Positions 26,546 to 36,705 of a stretch of 64,000 bases of DNA are shown one piece after another. The DNA is from Halichondria panicea (lineage: Eukaryota > Porifera > Demospongiae > Suberitida > Halichondriidae), in assembly GCF_963675165.1 (NCBI RefSeq), contig NC_087377.1, positions 3,254,978-3,318,977 of the forward strand. Direction: 5' to 3'. Position numbers and translations under genes: made by a program. Position 1 is the stretch's first letter. Every line of letters begins with the position of its first letter. The notes under the pieces are model-generated. The model made no database searches. It saw only the letters and a list, made by a program, of their open reading frames with translations, and was not told the DNA's origin.

Positions 26546-29500
26546 ATGGATGACAATAGATACCAAGAGAATGCTGAGGACCAACACACGCTAACTCGTC
26601 CTGGGATGGTGACAAGTCCACACGATGCCTCAGCCATGCCTCTAACACTGGTGAGAGTGGTTATAGTGATCACTGCATGTGGTATGCACGCATGCATGAA
26701 TATATATAGCTATATATCATAATTTTAATGCTACTGGCTATAATACCATGCTGCCCTAAAATAATACGGAATGACATTGTATAGCTACTTAGAATTAAGC
26801 AGACTTAATTAACACTGTATATATATGTACTAAGTTAAAATCTTGTCGTGATTATTACACATTTTAGTTATAGTGTAGCTCTAACTATTCATGCATTCTC
26901 CATTGAGTAGTGTCACGTCTCAGGACTTTACATTTCAGACAGAAGAGCTCCAGATGCGAGTGCAGCAGCGGACTGGTGGTGACCACACACCTTCAATGTT
27001 GAGAGAGAACTCTGACAATGGTGTAGTACAACATTGCTCAAAACCTAGACCTCAACAAGATAAGAAGAGTGAACAAAAAAATTCTGGAGTCGATGTAATG
27101 TCATCGAAAATGATAATTAATTCTGTATAATTATTTCTTTACTTTTATAGAATGAACTTGCGCAAAAATTGAAGAAGAGAAGGACAATTCATGAAGAGAG
27201 TGAGGTGTGTAAGAGAGTGAGGTGTGTAAGAGAGTGAGGCGTGTACTTGTTTAGTTCACCAATATATTGATGAGTGTGATTCTGTATTCCAGGCCGGATT
27301 ATAACATGACTATAATTTAATATGTCTATACTGGTTGTATAAGGTTGTATGACCGCAGGTACAGGACAAAGCCGATACAGTCATTGCACACAAAGTAATG
27401 GCTGCTGACAGTGCTACAACACTACAGCAAACAGCTATTAGTTCAACTGTATGCAGACCCCACATCCCTATCAAACCAAGGAGAAGGAACAATAGTGACC
27501 AAACACCAGTCCAGGAGCTACAAGATGCTGGACAGGGGCTGGAAAAGCTGTCGCTTGCAATTGCTGATACAAAACATCTTCTTAATGAGGGACCGGTGAC
27601 CATTCAGGTATGATATATGTACGTATAGCTATTGTATATTCAGCTATGCATAATCGGGACAGGACAACTCTTAACACAATAATTATACCGATACAGGCTG
27701 GCAGTGAGGCACCGATTGTCCAGCAAACAGATACAAATCCCAAAGTTTCAGATGTTTGGAGATCCTCCATAACCCATCCTAAACCAAGGAAAAGAAATTC
27801 AGTGAAAAGAACGGCAGTGGAATTACTAGATGCTAAGGTATTGCAGAAATTATAAGTGGCTATAATTATATGTATGTCCAGCACGCCATTGAAATGCAGG
27901 CTGTTTGCAGTTCTCTAATGAAGACACCACATATTCAGCAAACAGATGCGAGTCCTGCTCGTTCAGTTACATGCGGACCACCTCTAAAACCCAGACTCAA
28001 GAGGTTTACTAGTTTATATGAGTCTGGCAAGAAAGAGGAGAAAAATAAGACAAAGGAGCGGCCGAAATCAATGCTGCTATTTGTAAGCTACAGTGATTGT
28101 TATCGGATGAATAAGGCTTCACATACCTGTGGGTTTTAATTTAAAATACCCTCTTTAGCATTATTCCATAAAAGGATATCACATATACATTAACTATACG
28201 AGGTTGACACGCGTGCCTCGATTAGGCTAATTGCCTCTGCAATAATGTTGAGCATGGGCGGCATAATTACGCCCACGCTCAACGTTATTGTAGAGACAAT
28301 CAGCTTAATCGAGGCACACGTGTTGTACCCTCCTCTGTACACTAACTGTACATGTGTATAGGGTACTGAAGAGGAGGAGCACCAACTGTGTGAGCCTAAG
28401 ACTTCTGAAAAGCAATCGAAAGCACAGCCATATGAGAATGTTCTCCCACTTGGTTATGAAGCTACTAAGCAACCAATCACTAACACTGGAAATGACGAGT
28501 CTCCTACAACAGGAACACGTTGGCACAGTGATGTAGCTGTCGAAACTTCCACACTAACAGTTCAGTATCAGTATACGGCGGAGGAAAGGCTCCGACAGAG
28601 AGAAGCTGTACATCAACAGGAACTGGAAGAAAGGGAACAAGGGTACAAGGTTAGTGGTTTTGATTGTATAATGAAATATAAGCCTGAATTAATATAAGCC
28701 TGTTATTGCGAAATACATTATTTTTGTTGGTGCATCAGTATTAGTATACCACAATTGATACTATGTATGTACAAAAAGAACAAGAGAAAACATCTTGAAG
28801 ATGAGTACAAAGGGATGATCGATGAATTTAAGGAATGGCATGAAGAGAAGATGAGTCGTTCGAGGGAAACTTACCAGGTCAGTGGGTATAGCTCTTAGAT
28901 GGTAATTTGATTTGCTGAGCCTATAATTATATAGCTTGTCTAGAAGTGGAATATGTTTCAAGCATGTTCTCATATTACTCTATACAATTATTATAGAACA
29001 AGCACGATGAACAGCGGAGACAACTGACTGAGAATTTCAATAAAGCATTAGCTGTCCAATCAGCTGAAGCACAGGCCGAGAAGGCACGTTTGCTCACATC
29101 AGCTGATCAGACTCGGTTAGAGCATCAGAAACAGCTAGTAGAGCTACAGCAAGAAAAAGAGGCTGACATCCTGCTGCTCGCTGATAAAGAGGTAATTATA
29201 ATTGTACAATACTAAAATAGGACCAGGTTTCATCTAGGGGGGTATGGTTGAACCTCCAACCCCCCATTCTTGCTTACGCATGTCCAAACCTTCCCTCCCA
29301 AACTTTTAATCCCAAATGAAACCCTGAGCATGCACTCAGGAAGATTGATAAGTTCATGATTAAAGTAACTTGGAAGAATTGATAAACGTTGTGGGATTCA
29401 CAAAATTAATCTGACTTTCAGCGTCAGAGAGAAGCAAGAAGAAAATGCCTGTGTGTATATGCACTCCTGCTATATTTGTTCACTGTGTCAATTTTTCCTC

Positions 29501-30549
29501 CAGGCTAGCCTTCAGCATCATCAAAATGAAAACAAGAGGCTTAATCGACAGTTAGAGGTAAGAAGAAATCATTATTGCTTTGATTTTGTGCAACATGCAT
29601 GCAGGCAACTAACTACAAGGATGAGCTGGCTCCCTACATCCTACCACATCTCCCTGAGCTTGGTGAGCAACAAGGCTCTGGGTCGTACGGATCTGTCTAT
29701 CGTATTCAACTGAATGGGATTAGCTGTATTGCCAAACGACTGCACGACATTTTGCTTGGTCAAGGGGGAGAAGAAGGAGTGAATTTAGATGACAAACGAG
29801 CTCTTTATGTCAAATTCTATCACGAGTGTGTGCTGCTGAGTCGCATCCGCCACCCCAACATTGTCCAGTTCATGGGTGTGTACTACGGGCCACAGAGAGA
29901 TTACGGGAGAGAGCTCACACTAGTAATGGAGCGCATGTACACGAATCTCGAGGACTGTCTGAAACAGTATAGTAATATTGAAATGTGGTTGAAAGTGTCA
30001 ATTCTTCTAGATGTTTCTCAAGGCTTGCTCTATCTTCATTCTCGGGGCGTTGTTCACCGCGATCTGACAGCTGCTAATATTCTTCTCACAACGAGCTTCC
30101 ATGCTAAGATTGCTGACCTTGGCGTCTCAAGAATCATTAATGTCCACCCTCTGGCTGCCTCTAAACAGTCGATGAATCCTGGGACTCTCGGATATATGCC
30201 TCCTGAGGCACTTACTGAAATCCCAAAATACGGCTCTGCTTTGGACGTCTTCTCCTTTGGTGTGCTAATACTATTTGTCCTTCTACAAGAGTATCCACAA
30301 TTCTATGACAGTTATGTGACCCCCGAGGGATTGGCTCGCAAGGAATCTCATATTCAAAAACGTTCGAAATGGATAAACATGTTGCCGTCTGATGATCCAT
30401 TTGTTCAATTAATTTGTGACTGCCTTCAAGATGTTCCTGAACGAAGACCCACCACTAACAATCTTAATTACATGCTGATTCAAATTGCCGCGATGCACCC
30501 CAAACCTTACCAAGATATTATCGATATGCAGAAGCGTTTGCAACTGTAA
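26546..30549 (+). CDS. Kinase gene E: proline-rich, coiled-coil, TKL-like kinase
   Basis: The best-preserved copy. Exons: 26546-26650 (start MDDNRYQEN), 26939-27094, 27151-27204, 27359-27607, 27697-27837, 27900-28082, 28362-28649, 28779-28877, 28997-29191, 29504-29557 and 29605-30549 (TAA). Every exon is a multiple of three and bounded by phase-0 introns, giving about 730 residues. The N-terminal third is basic and proline-rich; exons at 28.78-29.56 kb form a coiled coil (ETYQ, then KHDEQRRQLTENFNKAL). Kinase exon: GSGSYGSV, CIAKR, HRDLTAAN, DLG, MPPEAL, DVFSFGV. It is nearest to gene B across most of the exon. A short 3' UTR intron starts just after the stop (GTGAGC, then CTGCAG), as in B. 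Confidence 0.83.
28202..28327. mobile_element. Foldback element in a gene E intron
   Basis: Two inverted arms of about 58 bp (GTTGACACGCGTGCCTCGAT at the left; ATCGAGGCACACGTGTTGTA at the right) around a short AT loop. It lies 35 bp before the acceptor of exon 28362. No coding capacity; MITE-like. Confidence 0.85.
29228..29330. mobile_element. Small MITE, CAGGTTTCATCTAG family
   Basis: Begins CAGGTTTCATCTAGG and ends AAATGAAACCCTGAG, an imperfect inverted repeat around a C-rich centre. Relatives at 45262-45380 and 45765-46003 share the CAGGGTTTCATCTAG end and the internal GTGAACC block. Confidence 0.7.
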
Positions 30550-32070
30550 TGGTGAGCAAATAATAATTATGTACGCGTGCAAAAACATTAATGACTCTCA
30601 TTTGTCTCTGCAGGCCCGTGTACTCACTCACTATGCCTTCGCACCTGCATGTCCACTGTCATCAAGTTAAAGAAATAATGCTGCATCTAACAAAATTATA
30701 TGCTGAAACATTTTCTTATAGTCTCTCAATCTCTCCGATCATAATTATTGTTTTATCAATCGGAATGCAAGCATTAACTCTAGTAAGTGTATATTCATTT
30801 ATTTTCCACTTCGATCCTGTGAAAACTACATATCAGCTATAGGTGCAGTGGTACCTGCTGCATGCGTACGTACAATGATGGCTAGGCTATATATGTTAAT
30901 TAACTCAAAAGGTTTAATTTAGAGATACGAGTGCATGGCTCCAGTTCTGAATCAGGTATTATAATTATTGATAATCAACGTAAAATATTCGTGGTCAGAC
31001 CTTCAACCATGTGTGCCCCACGAAAATTACCCTTTATATACGGAAGCGAAACCATGAGATACTCAGTAACTTGTAATTGATAAGATCATATTGTAGTCGT
31101 ATAGCGTGAAATTGTCGTGGAGTGCAAGGGCGGAGCAGTTAACGCGAAAATTAAAACTGTGATAATACTCCCACGCACTGGTTTTGTGGGTGTAGTTTCT
31201 TAATACGCATTTCTGCTGAACCAAATAGCGAAACTTTTCAACCGAACAAATTTCCCGCTATACACGGTATTTAATAGTAAGGTAAGTGCACGAATAACCA
31301 TGCATACTAACCATACTCAGTACTACGCAGTTTTTAATTGTTGAGCCAGTCGTATGTTAGCTGCTTCCTGGTAAGACACAATGGCGGTGGCAGAATACCT
31401 CCCCCAGCCATGATCAGTAACTGACAATGACTTGGATCTGAGTGGATAACTTGGATCAATATGAAGATTCAGGGATCAATGAAAAACAATTATAAACTCC
31501 GGCTCTCTAACAGGATATACACATCGCTTCTTTGTCTGCTGCAAGTATATGTACACGGATATAGATACAAGAGTGCATGGTCTTGGTGTTGTGGATTGAG
31601 AACAGAACATGCACGATAATGACAGAGTGCACATGTATTCATGACTTTTGTCTTCTGGTCATTATAATAGTCATTGTCAGCACGATGACTGCTTTGTTTT
31701 CATAATCACCTTGTGTGGTAAAAATTATTGACCTCATAGTTATAACGTAATCTATGGTAGCATAATTATTATAATCACACATAATTATTTATCCAATATT
31801 GAATATTAAATAGCACAACCATTTTTAAACTCTACAAAAAGCATCTCTCTTGATCTTATAACTAGTAACATAACAATTGCCAACAACTGTAACTGTTGGA
31901 ACTAACACCTACAAACGTTATTTGAATAAGTACCACAGTTAAATGAGACAGTTCATACTTTATTGCGTACGGGGCCGATTTCAGTGTGTGTAACAGCAGG
32001 ACGACAGTTGACTCTTGGATGGGGAGGGGCGCTGGTCTGTAGTCCTCCATGGTGAGGGGGGCTAGTTCAT
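30550..32070. other. Intergenic after gene E
   Basis: Contains the spliced 3' UTR of gene E and fragments of the CCCGCTATACACGGTA MITE family (about 30990-31045 and 31245-31275). No convincing gene. The small frames here have no splice or homology support. Confidence 0.5.
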
Positions 32071-34230
32071 CTATGTATAGGATAGTCTCAGCTGGTCTGG
32101 CTTCGCGGCTGGTCTGATGATCGGAGGAGTGATGTAGCGATCAGGGTCAGCTTCTTCCACAGCTCCATCAGTGTAAGGCTGTGGGTCCTCAATATCTATT
32201 TGCTCAGCTTTAAGTTGTTCATCGTCATCATTGGCTTCAAGCTGATGCATTACCATAGCGTTGTTAGGGTGTCCGTTCTTTTTGTATGCAACACCAGTTG
32301 TCAAGTTGTTCTTAACAAATTCCCTTATCCTGGGCCATATTTTGGTGTTCTTTAGTATGATGAAGTGGTGGAAATGATAGCTGATGATTGTCACAAAGAG
32401 AATGAAAGCTATAGATATTGAAACAATGGTCAGTGTTTCTTGCTGTCGGTGTGTTTGTGCCAATAGATAGAATGCCGAGATTAAGCAGAAAGAATGTTTC
32501 TAGGTAGTCACTAAGTTGCTTTTTGTGCACTTGGTTGATCAATGTTATCAGTCCAAATGCAATACAGGCAGATGATAGAAGAGGGAGTGAATTACCTGGA
32601 GCTATGGCAGCAACTAGATTATGAACAATCAGAGCAAAGAGGAGCAGTCCCACCCAGTAGCGATGCTTGGGAGTGAATGGAGCATGGTATGCATCCATGA
32701 AGCCAATGTAGTATGTGTTTTTAGTCCATATCATTACCTAGTCTCATGAATCAGCCGCCGTTCTTTTGGAACCACCGTCTGAGCACTCTTGTCATCATTT
32801 TATGTGCCAAGACGGAATTCCGTCTTGACCAATCAAATTGCAGAAGTCCAGTCAGGTGATGAACTTGGAGGCAGCAAAGAACTGAACTATGCTCAACGCA
32901 TTTGGATAATCATTACGCATGCATTACGCATGGTAAACACTTCATACATAGAAGCTGCTACGAAGCATAAGCAAGGCAAGCGGGGTCCTTGGGCACAGAT
33001 TTAGCACCACAGCAAAACACAAGTAGAGAGAGATGCCTTCGCTTGGCGATTTGTATAACAATTAGGAAATATGTGTGGGCGTAAGATCACGATTTAATTA
33101 CATTCCATTGGTTTTGTGAGCAATCAACATTCCATTTTGAAATGACTTCATGACAAGAGTGCTCAGACGGTGGTTCCAAAAGAACGGCGGCTGATTCATG
33201 AGACTAATCGTTACCTTGGAACAGTGAGGAAACCATTGTCCAAAGAAAAGCAGTACAGTGAACAATCCACCAGCAATGACGATAATGGCAGCAGCAACAA
33301 ACCGAGGAATGTGGTTAAGAGTAAAGTATGGCACATTGCTGTCGTACAACCAAACAGTCTTGGTTGAACCGTCGGAATATTCCAAGACCCTGTTTTGTAG
33401 TGCAGCAACGATAAACCGTAAGAATTTAGAATAAGAGAGTTGGGTGAGTGTGCCTAGGGCAGCAACTGGGTTCCTGTTGGAGAGGAGCTTTGCAAATGAG
33501 TCGAAGTACTTGCTCAAAATGATAATTAAAAACATTAGAAGAAACAAGTAAGCGGGAAAGACAAATTGAAGAAGCACTTTTGCTTGAGAATTCATTCCAT
33601 CATAAAAGCAAGTCTCGATTCCCAGATCAAGATTCACCCATGATATGAAAACTGTTAAAAATTTGTTCAAACTAGGAAAGAAAATTGCTCTATTAACAGC
33701 TACTATGTTGGCGTAAAATATGAGGCCATGAATATTTCCAGTTGCTATAGTGATGTTGAGCACGAGAATTAAAGCAACTAGCAATATTCCAGCCAGCGCA
33801 AATGGAATTAGTAGAAGAAGGTAAAGGTTAGAATCTTTACAGTTTGACGTAGCCAGCACAAGACTGAGTCCAGGTTTACATTCTCCACACAAAACACCAC
33901 TTCGATTGTAGTCACACTGTTCATCAGGGTTGCTTAGACTGATGTTGACTGGTTTTTGTACGCAATAGTCAGTGCAGCTGCTAACAACATAACCTGTTTC
34001 ATTGGTGGTATTTATGACTTCTTTCTAGCGTTATGGTTCCATTTTCCTCAAAACAGTTTTTTATCTGATATCGTTGCAAGTCTGGATCGCAGTCACACTT
34101 GCATTCAATATCTGAATGGACTAATTTGAGCCCAATAGGGCATGTACAGGGTAGGAAAAAAATATTGATAAGTTGTTTGGAAATTCCCAAATTAATGCAT
34201 GGACCCTCGACATAGAGTTCCAGTTGAAAA
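32071..34230 (-). pseudogene. Multi-pass membrane protein pseudogene
   Basis: Read on the minus strand, segments of one protein follow in order: a Cys-rich ectodomain (VEGPC, FLPCTCPIG, CDCDPDL) to about 34015; then, after a frame change, NETGYVVSSC and CGECKPGLSLVL; then membrane segments (LLLLIPFALAGILLVALI, NIHGLIFYANIV, LQFVFPAYLFLLMFLII) and VFISWVNLDLGIETCFYDGM to GQWFPHCSK at 33.21 kb; then, beyond an insertion, YIGFMDAYHAPFTPKHRYW, further membrane segments and an acidic tail ending LRLSYT. I associate this layout with a large sponge/cnidarian family of uncharacterised membrane proteins. Breaks: a frameshift near 34018, a 468-bp transposon at 32739-33206, and a frameshift near 32465 (after LNLGILS). 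The 5' part is missing. Non-functional as it stands. Confidence 0.85.
32739..33206. mobile_element. Mutator-like MITE with 57-bp TIRs and 9-bp TSD
   Basis: 468 bp bounded by perfect 57-bp terminal inverted repeats (32739-32795 and 33150-33206; outer end TAGTCTCATGAATCAGCCGC). It is flanked by ATCATTACC (32730-32738) and ATCGTTACC (33207-33215), a 9-bp target duplication with one mismatch. Long TIRs with 9-bp duplications are the signature of Mutator-like elements. Deleting the element plus one duplicate joins the two coding parts of the membrane pseudogene, proving insertion into its exon. No transposase. Confidence 0.9.
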
Positions 34231-36345
34231 AAACTGGAAACATTTGCTCATACTATTGATGATCATAATTCATATTATTGTTGTAATGGACTTTCTATAG
34301 TGCATCTTATATAATATATATAATAGGGCTCTGATGCAGGAACTAGATGACAGTGAGCGCACGTAACATGTTGTAACTATACGCGTGGTAAATCCTAGCC
34401 TCGAATCCAGGCCGATTAAAATATTTTAATCGGCGTGGTCTCGAGGCTAGGTAAATCCATGCACAATGAACTGTTAGAACCTGCATGCCTTTAATATTTA
34501 TAGTTAGTGATTTGTGAAGCAGTTACTCAGACACACTGCATGCCACTAATACCCCCAACAAATTATATTGATTTAATTCACACTGCAAATTGAGACAATT
34601 CTACTTTTTATTCGCAGCTGGAACCATAAAGAGCTCGGGCTGCGGCAACGTGCAAGCGATAACAACTGCACTGAGTCACTGACAGTCTACAAAGACGATA
34701 CTGCCCAAAACTTTTGAGCAATCTGATTTAAATAAATTAGCATTTGATATTAAAACTATAATCGAGGCATGTATAGCAAAACTTAGCTATATAGTTGCCC
34801 GTGTTTTGGCGCGTCCCCTTGCCCAATCACAAAGGTGAGAAAAAGTAGCCATAACTGAGGTCAGTATAGGTGAGAGCTTGATTACAGAAATCTGCATGTG
34901 AATCAGGTGAGGTAGCAGAGATCTAGTCATTCGGCAGGTAGCTAAACGGTTAATGGAGATGAAACACTTCTCTTCGATTCTTATAGGGCTCTGATACAGG
35001 AACTTCATCTAACAGTGAGTGCGCGTAATATGTTGTAATATAGATCTAGATCTAGTTGAAGAAATAACAAATAAATCCATGCACAATGAGATCAGTTTTA
35101 GAGCCTGGCTTCAATATCGATCTGGATATGGTATAAGCATTGGCAGATTATGCTCAATAAATTGGTTACCTTTTTATTCTCTAGACTATTCCCCTATGGC
35201 TATGAGCTACAATATCCAACCATGGTAACATTAACTTTTAGGTAGTGATTAATAGAGCAGTAAACAATAAAATTTTTGTTATAGTGGGTTAATTATAGGG
35301 AGAGAAAAGACCAACGGTTTCCGGCTAAGGTCTAGGACTTGGTCACAACAGTGTAACTGTTGGGCTCTCTTATGAATAGTTCGGTTTACTTACATATCTA
35401 CATATCCTCTGCATAGTGATAGTTTTTTTTTGGGGTAAGGGAGTAGGGGTTGGTAGATTATGCTAGCATAATTTTGAGTATAAGAGGTACATTTTTTTGT
35501 CAGAATTATGCTGGCATAATAGGCACATTTATTACAATAATAGGCAGGTTTCACAGAAATACAGGTCAGTACGAGTCATAATAGTATAAACATTGAAAGT
35601 ACTGGTTTAATTATCTCCTTGAAATTCTATTATAGTGTTAATAATTATAGATAGAGTCACGTGGCAATTATTTATAGTTTGATGTTACTTGTGCCACGAT
35701 ATGGGGTCTACATGTTGTGTTTTGGAGGCGATTTGAAAAGAATAATACTTGAGCATAAAAGAATAGGTAATATCTCGAACAAAATCTACCAACCCCTAGT
35801 AGGGAGAGATTTGAAGAAGATCTAACGGCTATAATTATAAGGTTCAACAAAGTAAGCTAAAAAATTTGTCCAGAAAGCTTTATGTTATAATAATACGTTA
35901 TTCAATCACCCTTATTTTCACGTTAGTGAATTTTAAGATGTAACACGCTTTAATATAGATATTATAGTTGTAGAAGTAACAAATAAATCCATGCACAATG
36001 AGATCAGCTCAGCCACTATTGATAGCAGTCTGAGAATAATGTTTTAGCTTAATATTCATTCACTTGGTATCGCAACAATTTCTTAGAAATGTTCCAATGT
36101 AGGAACACGCAGCTACTCATGCACAGTACTCTCTAGCTGCATGTAGACTGGATGCACTGTCCTCGTTTCATTAGTGATTTGTGAAGCATGCACAGTTACT
36201 CGAAGCATTTTATCATAATTATTTGGCTATAATTGAAATGATAATAACATGCAGAAGGGTTATTTTCGACTAAATTTATAAACAGTACATCCCGAAATAA
36301 GTCTTTGTCGGTACACTATTTGTACTCTTGACTTTCTGCTCTTGA
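34231..36345. other. Repeat-rich intergenic region
   Basis: No supported gene. Holds an inverted TAGCCTCGA(A/G) element at 34396-34452 around ATTAAAATATTTTAAT, copies of the GGGCTCTGATGCAGGAACT repeat at 34325 and 34984, and a block (35280-35340) repeated at 37215-37270. Confidence 0.6.
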
Positions 36346-36705
36346 TCAGTCTTCACTCTGCTTGAGCATCAAACGCTGAATCATATCGCTTAAAAGTGTC
36401 GGGCAGTCATCGTTTTTGTAGGCTGTCAGTGCATTTGTTATTGCTTGTTTGTTGCCAGCATTACCATAGTAACCGTTCACATCACCAAGTATACGATTCA
36501 CAGTACTACACTTTCCTTGCAAATTGTTGTGGCTCTTTTTGCCTTTAGAAAGAGTAATGAAATTCTTCCCACAATGAAGGTGAGGATACTTGCTTCCTGG
36601 ATTGCCAACGTACTCATCATTGCCACAATACTTCTTCTTTATGTTGACAGCTTCAGTAGCCAGTACAAGGAGAGTGAGAGCTGCTAGCACCAAAGTAATC
36701 TTCAT
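36346..36705 (-). CDS. Secreted small Cys protein S1
   Basis: Intronless frame of 119 residues from the ATG at 36705, chosen because the relatives start MK(I/Q); an ATG at 36726 would add MNFLKRI. Signal peptide MKITLVLAALTLLVLATEA, then a mature part with the family pattern: KKYCGN, YVGNPG, YPHLHCGKNF, TLSKG, NLQGKC, ILGD, YYGNAG, AIT, DDCPTLL. Four Cys are conserved across the family, allowing two disulfides. The most diverged copy, with tail MLKQSED. Its upstream flank has ACTATAAAAC but not the shared GACACACTG. Function not recognised; likely secreted. Confidence 0.8.
   Translation of the reverse strand: MKITLVLAALTLLVLATEAVNIKKKYCGNDEYVGNPGSKYPHLHCGKNFITLSKGKKSHNNLQGKCSTVNRILGDVNGYYGNAGNKQAITNALTAYKNDDCPTLLSDMIQRLMLKQSED

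Noticed and set aside
29599-29604. ATG at 29599 as start of kinase gene E
   Set aside because: It lies in the intron acceptor region (CATGCAG); the kinase exon begins at 29605 and is fed by upstream phase-0 coiled-coil exons.
32789-33004. Frame MSSFYVPRRNSVLTNQ... inside the Mutator-like MITE
   Set aside because: Short, no homology; the element is a non-autonomous foldback.
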